64,000 nt of DNA, taken from contig PDUO01000028.1 in assembly GCA_003008705.1 (NCBI GenBank), positions 255,214-319,213 on the forward strand. Direction: 5' to 3'. Source of the DNA: Pezicula radicicola (Eukaryota; Ascomycota; Leotiomycetes; Helotiales; Dermateaceae). The translations under genes and the position numbers were made by a program. The notes beneath the pieces are model-generated. The model did not search any database. It was not told the DNA's origin and saw only the letters and a program-made list of their open reading frames with translations. Shown one piece after another: positions 22,218 through 32,774 of this stretch; positions within the stretch are counted from its first letter, which is position 1; the number at the start of each line of letters is the position of its first letter.

Positions 22218-22505
22218 CTAATATGTTAAGCATTTACCTCGACTTGCCATTAGACCTAGCCTAATATCCTCGTCCTCTGCCTCGCTACTACCGTCATATT
22301 CCAACGAAAATTCCATGTCTTCAAAGCTATTACTTTCCACAACCTCCGCGGGGTTACGGAAAGTGTGTACAACAGTAAGTCCTAGAAGCTCGCTATCAGC
22401 AAGTACAAACCCTCCCACTGTTGCATCCCTAAATGTAGTTTTCACCCCAAATTCTTCCCTGATTGTCGAAATTAGGATACCTGGGGAACCACTAGTTTGA
22501 TGACG
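22218..22505 (-). pseudogene. Unrecognised gene fragment
   Basis: A minus frame that is open at its upstream end runs through LISTIREEFGV, FRDATVGGFVLADSELLGLT and an acidic tail. The spacing of EEFGV and ADSELLGLT faintly recalls the acyl-carrier domain of fungal non-reducing polyketide synthases (EExGV ... DSLLSLT), but the invariant Ser-Leu is changed and no synthase sequence lies nearby. Fragment status is likely; the family is not established. Confidence 0.2.
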
Positions 22506-23071
22506 TAGTTTTCAGCGGACTAATGTTTGCACGGCGTACAACACTAAAGGTATTTGTGCCCTTTGATCTAATGCCTGGCCGACGAGTACTAGTGGCCGAC
22601 TAAGGCTTAGTGGTTAATAACATTCTCCTAGTAAGACACTAGGATGATCTCTGAGAATTCCGCTTTCCCTTACTATTTTCACAGCCCTCGTACGGGGTGG
22701 CTTTCTCTCGCAACTAAACATTATATGAGGTTTCACACTTTTCTTGGTCCGGCCAATAATATAACTTCACACTAAAATCACATAGTATACAGGCTCTCCT
22801 TCATTGAGATCTTCATACCGCGACTCCAACAGCTTCTTGATCTCTGCAAACACCACTCCCCTAGAGATATTGCAGCACGGCCAACAGCCTCCTAGCAGTC
22901 TTTCTAGCCAAAAGAGCACAGCCGCTCGCCGATACATTCCTCCGTGTCGGGGCACGGGCTTGAACGCGACAGTATATTATCCTATACCATGAGAGGGTTG
23001 TGTTAACGAGTTGACAAGTCGCTTAATCTCTTGAATCCCCTACCGAACCGTGTTAAATTACTCAAATCAAG
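22506..23071. other. Intergenic, weak frames only
   Basis: A minus frame at 22767-22955 (RRAAVLFWLERLLGG) is protein-like over a short stretch but has no start context or continuation. No repeat structure was seen before the transposon that begins at 23074. Confidence 0.35.
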
Positions 23072-23073
23072 TA

Positions 23074-24388
23074 CAGTGGGTGGACAAAAGTCTGTTATAC
23101 TCTTTTTTTAAGCGAACCTATTATAATTATATTTTATCTATAATAGCTATAACTTCTTTAATTTAAAAGCAATTAGAAAACCGATAGTTTTATTTAAAAG
23201 AGAAGCTTTTAATTAATAATATATAAACTTAGTACTTTGTATACTAGCCTTCTATAGCTATAATTACAATAACTCTCTTTTGTATACTAGATATAAGCTT
23301 ATTTAATATCTCCTCTTCTAACAACTCCTAAGCCTCTTATACTACCTTAATTAATAAAGCCTTTGTAGTATTATTATCCTTTATAGTTANNNNNNNNNNN
23401 NNNNNNNNNNNNNNNNNNNNNNNNNNNNNNNNNNNNNNNNNNNNNNNNNNNNNNNNNNNNNNNNNNNNNNNNNNNNNNNNNNNNNNNNNNNNNNNNNNNN
23501 NNNNNNNNNNNNNNNNNNNNNNNNNNNNNNNNNNNNNNNNNNNNNNNNNNNNNNNNNNNNNNNNNNNNNNNNNNNNNNNNNNNNNNNNNNNNNNNNNNNN
23601 NNNNNNNNNNNNNNNNNNNNNNNNNNNNNNNNNNNNNNNNNNNNNNNNNNNNNNNNNNNNNNNNNNNNNNNNNNNNNNNNNNNNNNNNNNNNNNNNNNNN
23701 NNNNNNNNNNNNNNNNNNNNNNNNNNNNNNNNNNNNNNNNNNNNNNNNNNNNNNNNNNNNNNNNNNNNNNNNNNNNNNNNNNNNATAAATAAAGTCCTAT
23801 TTCCCTCCCTTTCCCCTCTTAATTAAGTACTTATTAGACTATCTCTACCTCTTCTAAAAGATAAGAGGTATTCTATTATACTTCAAAGCCTATACTAGCC
23901 TAGTAGTAGCTCTCTCCTTTATTAGGAGTAGCCTTTTCTTATACCTCTACTTTTGTATACCTGATTTCTTTAAAAATCGATATATAGTCTTCTTTTTGAC
24001 TTTAGGGTAGATAGTTACAACTAATTAAGTTACTATAATCTTAGGATCTACTGTGATTATTCGAAATATCATCCTCTATACCCTTATTGTAAGTTTGGAA
24101 GGCCTGCTTATCCGTGGTTATAAGATACTAGAGGTCTAGTTAGGAGTATTTTCGAAGATTTTTCGATATATATTTAGTAGGAGGTTTTCTTACTACCTAA
24201 TTATAGGATATAATACACCATAGTTCCGCGTACCTACTATTCGATTACGTATACTAGGGGAGACCTCTCCTAAGGCAGGGCGGGCTGTATTAGGTGGTCG
24301 AGGCATTTTCTTGTAGAGAGTAGGGTGGGGGGGAATTCTGTATTTCGGGTGTTTCGTAAAAACCGGACAAACTTTTGTCCACGCACTG
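23074..24388 (-). mobile_element. RIP-degraded Tc1/mariner-type transposon
   Basis: The left end starts CAGTGGGTGGACAAAAGT and the right end, read on the minus strand, starts CAGTGCGTGGACAAAAGT. TA lies outside each (23072-23073 and 24389-24390). CAGTG-type termini with GGACAAAA and a TA duplication are the hallmark of Tc1/mariner elements. On the minus strand, from an ATG at 24306, about 28 codons remain readable (start MPRPPNTARPALGE, then SPSIRNRIVGTRN), which resembles the N-terminal helix-turn-helix of Tc1-like transposases. After that the frame dissolves into TA-rich stops. The body therefore looks RIP-inactivated. Its middle is an assembly gap. Confidence 0.8.
23390..23784. other. Assembly gap (395 N)
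   Basis: A run of N inside the AT-rich transposon body. Its position suggests the assembler failed in a repeated or very AT-rich element. Element length is therefore approximate. Confidence 0.95.
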
Positions 24389-24706
24389 TAAGTAACTTAA
24401 GTGACTTCGATCCTAGAGTCGTCTCGTCGCTTTTCGTCATAACGATGCTCGGATTTTTTTGGCTTCTCTCTTCATCCCGGATACATCAAGACTCATTCTA
24501 TCTCCGGATTTTGCCGTCGCGGAGAAGGTATCGACTTTGTGTTGAGTCAGTCGGTTGAATTTGAAATCTTTTATACAGCTTATTTTACGGTAATCGATGC
24601 TAAACTATGATGAACGCTTTTTAAGCAACACTTACTATGAAGGACAAGATAATGAATGACGCTTGTACGTTTTAGTTAGGCGAAGCGAACAGTTGATATC
24701 GATAAA

Positions 24707-26900
24707 TCATTGTAGGTACATTGGAAAAGAAGGGTCCAGAATACCTTCCAAGCAGGCATCGATGCTGTTGAGATCAAATTCTGGATCAAACATACCGAAT
24801 AAATCAAGATTAGGCATCGAATTGAGAATTGTAGGGTCAAAATCATGTGGTGGGATGTTGGGTGTTCGTATACTTTCCAACGTCGCTGTGTCTGCATCTA
24901 CATTTTGACGTCTGTCAACAAATCGCTTTCACAGGAAGTCTATAAAAGTTGACGTGGAATTTTACCATGCACATACCTGGATATTCCTTACTACCTGACA
25001 CAGACGGATATTCGACGGGGCCAAAAGTCCTGTTGTTCCCAAATCCTTCCTGGTGTGTTTTATTGTGGCCCGTCTCTGTCATCGTAGAAAAGACACGGTC
25101 CATTTCTTTCAAGATTTTCTTTCCCATTTCTGAGATGGACAATGCCGACCAAAAGATATCTCCGAGGCCAGATAATACATCACAGTTGACTTGGAACTGC
25201 GTTTGAGCTCGGAGGCGATACATCGGGATCTTCTCGTGGCGCAAATCGTGGTAGGCGATACTAAGAGCCACCGATATCGCATAAGGTACAAATGGAAAAA
25301 GCACCAACTTCTCCCGAACGTCGTGACTAATGACCGAGCTTAGACAAAGACTTGATAGGGACTTGCGGAGATATGAAGGCGATGAACGTCGCCCAGTCTC
25401 GTCAGTCTTAGATGGAAACGAAAGGATTGAAACAGCATGATAGAGTGTTTCGATTGTGGCTATAATCACAGTTAACCAGCGCTCTCCGTTGATGCCTCAC
25501 GCATAAGGGTAGGCTATATTGCCGGTTGCAAACGTACCGAGTAATGAGGTAGAAGTTTGTGAAGCACCGCTATCCACTATCATCTCTTCAAAGGGTCGGA
25601 ATCCGTCTTCGAGAACATCGGAGCTAGGCGACGGCCGGTAGAGACTGATGACTTTGTCAAGCAACTTTGTGACTTGAAGAAATAGACGGAAACAAGGGTC
25701 TTGCTCAGCAAAGCATTGATCTAAATCTCTGGCAATGTCTCTCTCATGCATTAAAACCGGCCTTCCATAGATTGCAGCATTGGTTTTGTCAATAGCCCAG
25801 ACACAGCATAAGAGTGTTGTGCCGTACTTATTTTGAGCTTCGTCCGGCCGCCCTTTAATTTGCAAACCCATAGAATGAACGTGATGCACTGCCCGTCCAC
25901 AGTATTGTGATGCCAAGTCTCCGCCGTCTTGAACATCCATGAATTGTGACATCAAGGCTAGAACTTGAACGAGAACAATTCTATCAGTAACCAGGCCCAT
26001 CTCAATTGATAGTCTCATGGCTGCTGTTAGTCGATTTCCAAATTCTCTGCAACTTAGTGGTACCGTTGGATCAGCTAAAGTTAATTTGTTTTTGATGGTA
26101 TGGTCTTTCGAAGCTGCGAGGCAGATTGCTTGTTGCAAGAGAATGCGACTTGGTTCCGTTCGATTTAGCCCTCTGAAGCTGTCTCTATCAAGTACAGGAA
26201 ACAGGGGATGTACTTTTTCAAAGTAGATCTCTGATAGTAAGTCAAGATTTGGAGTCGAAGGAACTAAGGACCAACATTCTTGTTCTAATACCGGCCGAAG
26301 TACTGTTTGCACTAGTTGCGATGATCTATAAAATAAGCTTGAGGGTGAGTCGGCGGGTAGGCTAGCAAATGTGGCAGCGGAGGATCCATCGTTGAGCTTT
26401 GTGGTAAGCCAAACACCAATGTTATCATTTAACGAAGCTCCTCCAGTGGCATCGGGGCTCATAGCAGCGAAAAAGACTCCCTCCGGATTCAAGTCTCCGA
26501 TAAAGCGAGAACCCAAGCCTTGCGGACCTTTGCCGTTTGGAAATGATGTTGATTCTGGTAATGAATTAGGATCATTATTCTTCAAAGTCTGAGTCCCTCC
26601 CTCTTCCCGCTCAATAATAGCCTGTTGTCCATCTCCAGATGGCACCATACGGGTTGCACCAGTCTCCTTTTGGATCACCGCCTCCGACTGCGGCTCCCTA
26701 GTATAGAAAGTTTCATCTTCAATTACTGATGAGAGGTCTCCGCTTTGATTAGCCAGTTGCTGTGTGGGACTGTGGGAAGACTGAGAAGTCGTCGAGTGAA
26801 TGCAGCGTTTCTTCCTTTTCCGACATGGCTCGCATGCGTGCTGGGTTTGTTGTCGTTTGGGATGTGATTGGCCCGTATTGCCAGTCACGAACTTGAACAT
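24707..26900 (-). CDS. Fungal-specific transcription factor with incomplete zinc cluster
   Basis: Exon 1 is 26900-25538. A GTACGT..TTATAG intron leads to exon 2 from 25459, restoring SLLATIETLYHAVSIL; a third exon ends at TGA 24707 with NLDLFGMFDPEFDLNSIDAC. The N-terminus has HACEPCRKRKKRCIH (C23, C26, C33), the first half of a Zn2Cys6 cluster, but no further Cys appears for about 160 residues, so the second half is absent. The body carries the fungal_trans fold (YFEKVHPLFPVLDRDSF, CREFGNRLTAAMRLSIEMGL, then YCGRAVHHVHSMGLQ and CCVWAIDKTNAAIYGRP). The last junction is uncertain: the best donor (GTATGT) gives a stop, while GTGCAT a few bases later keeps frame. Presumed nuclear regulator; target unknown. 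Confidence 0.75.
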
Positions 26901-27789
26901 CTCATATTAAGATGCACATCAATTCATCTAAGGGTCGACAGTTAGGGTTGAGATTGAATAAATGTAGCTGCTCGAGTCCAAAGCAATTGTGAAGGTTTCA
27001 TGAGGAGATTGACGAAGTGGCGGGAGAGCCGGATAGATGATATCGCAGTAGCAGCATGGGTGTGCCTCAATATTTTCACTAGTTACTGCTGGCCTATCGG
27101 GACAAGTTTTGCCATCGTTGAGCCCTCCTACGCAAGTTACCTCACTACATTGACACCGTGCTCACTAACCTACTCATGTACGAAGTAGGTGTACTGTACT
27201 CTGAAATTGAAGTACTTAAATCGAGGTACTTGATTATTCCATTACTAAATACTGGAGTTACTCAACAATAACACAAGCTATCTTATGTTCATGCCTCTAC
27301 TTATTGTCGGTTGGATAGTGAGGTGTCCAATGAGGTTATCGACTTCAGGTTTCCAGCCTGTAGAGCGGAGATCCCAATAAGGAAACTCCGCCGTTGAAAA
27401 GTTTCATACAGTGGCGTGACACTTCGTTGCGAACTTGCTAGGCTACTCAAGTCATACGATACCAACCTACCATTACCTGTAATGGACATAGTGGAGACAA
27501 TTCTTTTACAATGTCTACAAACAGAAATACTCGCAATATTGCAGGCGAAAATTGTGCTGCTTCCTCCGCCTTGCAGCTCCGCTTCAGGAACTCCGCCATG
27601 ACCCCGCAAATGTCCCATACTCCGGGGAAGCACAGTATATTAGAGCATGGCGTAAGCCCAGAAGTATGCTCTCTCAATTCCCAAAACTAATTGTCTTTCT
27701 TTCCTGTCCAAGTTTTGTTGTCTATTCCCAGCACTGAAATAATCCTTAGAAAGTTGGTCCGTGTGTCTCCACATTGCTACCATTGCGCC
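26901..27789. other. Divergent promoter region
   Basis: This interval separates the minus-strand transcription factor and the plus-strand DUF1479 gene. Frames here (27301-27633 minus, 27416-27601 plus) are short and overlap each other, and none is convincing. No specific binding sites were recognised. Confidence 0.4.
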
Positions 27790-29456
27790 ATGATTTCTTT
27801 AAACCGAGCTTGGTTACCGTCAGGGACATTGGGCAAGTTATCTAAAACAATCAGACCTGTACGATGCATGGCTACACATGCGAAAACGAAACTAGGAAAG
27901 AAAGAGGGAGACATTTCGTCGGTTTTCGTCTCATTATCCGGAGCTGCCCAACCAGAACTCCCTGAGCGGTTTGCCAACATCAAGCGAAACTTAATCCGAG
28001 GGAATGAATCGCAACTTATTGTCGGCTGGCAGAAGCTCCTTCAACAACTTCAGATTGAGAATGAAATTATAGCACAGCAGGGGCCAGCTGTCGTTCCGCG
28101 GATTGATTTTGCTAATTTAAGTAATCCATCAGCGGATTTCCTGAGTGATGTTAAGAAGCGAGGAGTGGCTGTCATAAATGGGGTGGTTCCAGAAGAGGAA
28201 GCTAGGAGTTATAAGACGGATGCTGAGAGTTATGTAAAGGCAAATCCGTGGACAAAAGGTAAGTTGAATCTTTGACTTGGTTGATTTTCCATTTCTAGTA
28301 AGTCCAAGAATTAACCCGAATACACTTAGGATTTCCTCAGAATGCTCCAGCAGTTTATGAGCTTTACTGGTCTCCTTCACAGGTTCGAGCACGAGCACAC
28401 TCCAACATGCTTTCAGCACAGAGCTTCCTCTTGCAATTATGGCATTCCAAAGACAAAGATGCTCTGATCTCAACTTCAAGTCCTCTTTCTTATGCAGACC
28501 GCCTTCGGATTCGACAGCCTGGGGATGCTGGATTCGCTCTTGGTCCTCATGTGGATGGCGGAGGTGTAGAACGTTGGGAACCTGATGGCTATGGACGTGG
28601 AGGTGTTTACGACAAGATTTGGCAAGGTAAATGGGAGGAGTATGATCCGTGGGAATCAAGCTCCCGGATTCCTGTCATAAGTGATCTCTACGAAGGACCT
28701 GGCGCCTGTTCGATGTTCCGTATGTTTCAAGGCTGGCTCGGAATGTCGCACACTGCGCCAAGAGAAGGAACGCTAATGGTCAACCCTCTGTTGCAACTCT
28801 CCACCGCATACTTCTTACTACGACCTTTCTTTACTCCAATCAAGGAAGCCACCGGGCTCACCGCCGGAGAGTGCACAAATGAGTTCTTACAAGCAGAAAA
28901 TTGGAAGTTAAAAAATGTGGCCGAGATGACGAGCGAACTTCAAGGAGCAAACCCTGGTCATGGTCAAGAACTGAACCAGGTCCTCCATCCACATCTTGAT
29001 CTGCAGAGAACCATGGTCCACGTACCTAAAATCAAACCAGGAGACTATGTTGTATGGCATTGTGACAGTGAGTTTTCCAAACATCTATCCTCCTCTTAAG
29101 TGCTCCACTAACAGTGCTCTTCCCATCTAGCCATCCATGCAGTTGATAAAGTCCACCAAGGGAAGTCGGACGCCAGCGTCATGTATATCCCTGTATGCCC
29201 AACAACAGAAGGAAACGCTGAATATCTCGTCCGGCAACGAGACTGCTTCCTCGGTGGTTTCCCAGGCCCAGACTTCCCAGGTGGAAAGGGAGAATCTGAG
29301 CACTCTGGCAGGCCAACTACAAGCTACATTGCTGCACACTCCCAAAATAAAGGACTGCAAGCAATGGGGCTTGCACCTCTTGACTTGGACGGCGTGGAAG
29401 GGACTGGTGCTAGAGAGGTGGTCTTGAAAACTAACAAACTTCTTGGGTTCGCTTGA
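27790..29456 (+). CDS. DUF1479 family protein (YbiU-like), three exons
   Basis: Exons 27790-28258, 28330-29067 and 29131-29456 join in frame to 510 aa. Landmarks of DUF1479 are FANIKRNLIRGNESQLIVGW near residue 60, VKKRGVAVINGVVPEEEARS, LYWSPSQVRARAHSNML, GFALGPHVDGGGVERWE and TMVHVPKIKPGDYVVWHCD. His and Asp of the PHVDGG motif (about residues 230 and 232) and the later His in DTIHAVDKVHQG look like the iron-binding triad of Fe(II)/2-oxoglutarate dioxygenases, the fold to which bacterial YbiU belongs. The substrate is unknown. The first 30 residues are basic and hydroxylated (LNRAWLPSGTLGKLSKTIR), which could be a mitochondrial presequence. The start is the first in-frame ATG after a stop-free leader. 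Confidence 0.85.
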
Positions 29457-30004
29457 TAGCGGATCAGCTTGTTTTGTATAGCACTTGTCTTGGGTTCGGT
29501 TGATGTACATATTAGGGCCGCATTATGTTTGGTGTTCCTCTTTGTTGCGTTTGTTGCTGCCAAAATTGTATGTCTAAGTATGAAGTTGCTCATATAGCAA
29601 CCACCACGGATATTTTGTCCTATAGGAAATTGTTTTCGGTTTTTTGTATGATGAATTTAGACCTCTTTTATTCTTCGACACCTACAAAAGATTGACTCTG
29701 AGGCAAAATTAATCAGTATTAGAATTGATTAGTACGATCCTCATTACTCATATATCCCACTTCGCACCATACCAACGTTTTCCTCTCCTTACAAGCCACC
29801 CCCCAACTTGTATAAAAGCATTAGGCCCAGAAAGGTAAACCCACATCGAAGTTTTCTTCTTAGAATTTTCTCCCAAGATCACATCAAGTGCGGATCCAAC
29901 ATCCAATCTCCTACGTCTCATCCCAGTAAGATAAGCACGAATCTCCAGACCTGGGATCGCTCGATCTTTTTTTCAGAATTAAAAATATTAAACTCCTCGT
30001 ATTG
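29457..30004. other. Intergenic 3' region
   Basis: No supportable gene. The plus frame at 29808-30044 is not protein-like. The stretch includes the 3' flank of DUF1479 and the decayed end of the neighbouring pseudogene. Confidence 0.4.
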
Positions 30005-31579
30005 GACAGACTACAAAGTTTACCTTTTAGGTCTGGAAGCTTGATGTAATCATCTTCCCGCACACTCCAGATCATAATACAGCACTTCCGAAGCCGAACT
30101 TTGCCAGTGCTCCCAGCTAAACATCCCCCCCCTATTCACTTCGGATATCTCAATATGACCTCCCTTTGAGCATTTTTCGGAATTCATATCCTCACTAGAA
30201 CACATTTGCCGATGTTTCTCTTTGAAAGCTCTCACTATAGCCATAGCACCAGTAATACCCGTTCCAGAAACCATATAAATAACAGCTTCATAACGACTCG
30301 GATCAGCAGTCGTAAAATAAGGACCTTTAAGACGAAGTGAAATAGGAATATGTTTTACTTTCTCTCCAGTATCAGCAAAAGCAGCTAATCTTTCCGTCCA
30401 CTGAGATTGCGATTTCTATCTTCTCAATTTTCTGATCGCGCCAAAAAAGGATGGTGCAAAGCTGAGTTTGGTTATTTGAGGAAGAGGTGGTGTTTGGGGG
30501 ACGCCTCGCTTGCGGAAGAGGAATTGGATGTTTATATATTTTTTGAAGGGTGCGTGATAGTGTTTTGGGAGGCTAGATGGGTGGTTGTTGTGAAGGGGTG
30601 GAGTTCGCGGATTGAGGAGTCGGAGTTGTAAATGTAGAAGTGAGCGAGGGAGATTTGCAGGCGCAGCCATCTAGGCGGCGTCGTGGTAGAGGCATCGTTA
30701 GACTTGTATTGCTGTTGGCAATCGTACATTAGATTGGTTTGCTGTGACTTACCAGTACCAAACCTTTCTAAAAGGCTTGATACTTCCATCTAGCGATAGA
30801 CGAAGCTCATAAAGCCTCATGAGCCAGTTGATGATCCACATTATTAACCCCGGTGATGTACAATAGAACATGGTGCTGGCGTGAAGATATATTATAATAA
30901 TAGCGGCAATTCCTAGTAAGTGTGTGAAATAGAATAGGTTGAAATGATGACGACGTACGCATGAATAGAAATGTAGTAATAAAGATTAGAAGAAAATTCA
31001 AAGCAGCAGTCAGACCTGTGAAGACCGAAGAAGCTCTCCAAATTCCAAGACTTGACGAACTTCCTAGCCAAGTCTCGTGGTATAGATAAGTAGGATTTAG
31101 AACCGGAAAGACCATTCGCAGATTTGCCGAAAGCTCTTCAAACACAGCAACTCGAGAAACATAAAGAAGTCCGCGTATCGGCATATGTGTAAATAGTGTG
31201 TATGCTGTAGGCATATGGAATGCTAGGGTTGTAGAAACCGAAATCTTGAAGAAAGAACCCAATGCACTGTGTCGTGAAATCGGTAAAATAGCCATTCCCA
31301 TCGTGATACCACACATATGTCCAGTCAAAGCAATAGCCACAAGTCTTCCATTTTCCAATACCACTCCGCCTTCAATTCCTCTCTCCTCGAAGTAATCACT
31401 TAGTCGAATCCACCAAATACCAACAACAATGCCATACAACGCGAGTATTTATGCGAGAATTAATAGACTGCTAGCGGCCAGTTGCTTCCCAAGAACCGGA
31501 ATTTTACCCTCGAGTATAGGTTGGTGAACTACATGAAGGTAGGTAAGAGCTCAATGGAAATCTTGAGTCCTGGATCCAT
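30005..31579 (-). pseudogene. Ferric-reductase pseudogene
   Basis: Read on the minus strand, the sequence follows a fungal ferric reductase (FRE/NOX superfamily, haem-binding membrane domain then FAD/NAD domain) but changes frame repeatedly. It begins MDPGLKISIELLPTFM (31579), shifts frame into HQPILEGKIPVLGK, and hits TAA inside LLILA-ILALYG. A 210-codon stretch follows with LTGHMCGITMGMAILPISRH and VSTTLAFHMPTAYTLF. It then shifts frame at HFNLFYFTHLLGIAA and again at LRLQISLAHFYIYNSDS / ELHPFTTTTHLASQNT. Next come IQFLFRKRG, LKGPYFTTADPSRYEAVIYM, VSGTGITGAMAI and, after one more shift, IWSVREDDYIKLPDLK. The end of the NAD domain is missing. In yeast such enzymes reduce extracellular Fe(III). 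High residual similarity suggests recent inactivation. Confidence 0.75.
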
Positions 31580-31639
31580 TTGAAGAATGTAAAGAGCGAG
31601 CTGAGAGGGGAATTTGGAGGGGTAGAAAGGGCAAGACTT

Positions 31640-32774
31640 GCTCGGTGACCAAATAAGCAACATGCAGGATAATCCTCCTCATGTCAACCAATCCGAGTTG
31701 GCTGAAATCACCTTTCGGTATTCAGAATTGGAAATCTAGCAAATTTACAAATTTCTGTACCGGTTTGCTAATAGATTTGAGAACACTCAGTGAGCATACT
31801 AAAGACCTAAGCGAAAAAGTCAACGATCCCCCCTTTTATGTCCTTTATTCGACATGGTTAAGCGAGAAAAGAAACTCGGGAGTGGGACAAGGGGTTGGGG
31901 TTGCCGTTGCAAATTGCTGCTAAAAGTCAATCAGATAAATTAAACAGGGACGCGTTGCAACCAGGGTTTTGGTACGGAAGTACCTTTGAGCTCAACCAAA
32001 TGGCATAATAAGACTTGTTTTATAGGGGTCCCTACTTCGTACTGACAGGCTTCTTTGATACAAGGGAGAAGCTTTGGGGACTTTCGAATGGGACTTTCGA
32101 AAAGGTGGTCTTTTCAAACATCGAATTCTGAAAGTCCATCCCAGTACGTAGGTGTTTTGAGGGCGAGTTCAGGCACGTTCCTGGGATTCAGCTTTCGTAT
32201 GAGACATGCTCAAACATCCTCATCGTACCTATTATTCGGGGAGAGCCTTTGTTTTTTTTACTATCACGTGCCGTCCGCCTTTCCGTTATGGCCCTGAGTC
32301 GTTGTTTAACTTGAAGGTTGCGGTTGCAACTTGCGAGGGTTGCCACTGTAGAATTCGACCAGAGGTCACAGCAAAGGCGTTGTGGCAGGTGGCAATAAAA
32401 GCAAGCCCTACTGTGCCATAACCCCCACAACTTCTTTTGCGTTGCACGAAGATCTCAATCGATAGTTTTCGAGGCCCGCAACTCTGTTCCAAGAATATTA
32501 TCAGGGATGACGTCGGGGCTAATTCCAGGCCATTCCAGCCGTCGCACCCGTCACTTAGCAGGCTTAGTCGCTTATGCAAATCACAAGGGTCAGAACGCCT
32601 GAACTCTGGCTGGTCCGCACCTGTTAATCAGCAAAACACTTCAAGCTAGGAATTGTTAGGTAAATTAGGTATTGTCTCGCTCTCTTTACTCCCCTCTGCC
32701 ACTAATCTACCTATTCTTTTTTTATGTACCCACACTGCCGCCTTGAAGAGCGCTGCAATTGATAGTCAATTGCA
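31640..32774. other. Intergenic, upstream of DUF2985 gene
   Basis: Overlapping short frames on both strands (for example 32055-32297 and 32286-32579) show no consistent protein features. A near-repeat of CGGTTGCAACTTGCGAGG-like sequence around 32310-32345 is the only internal pattern noticed. No RNA gene was recognised. Confidence 0.35.
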
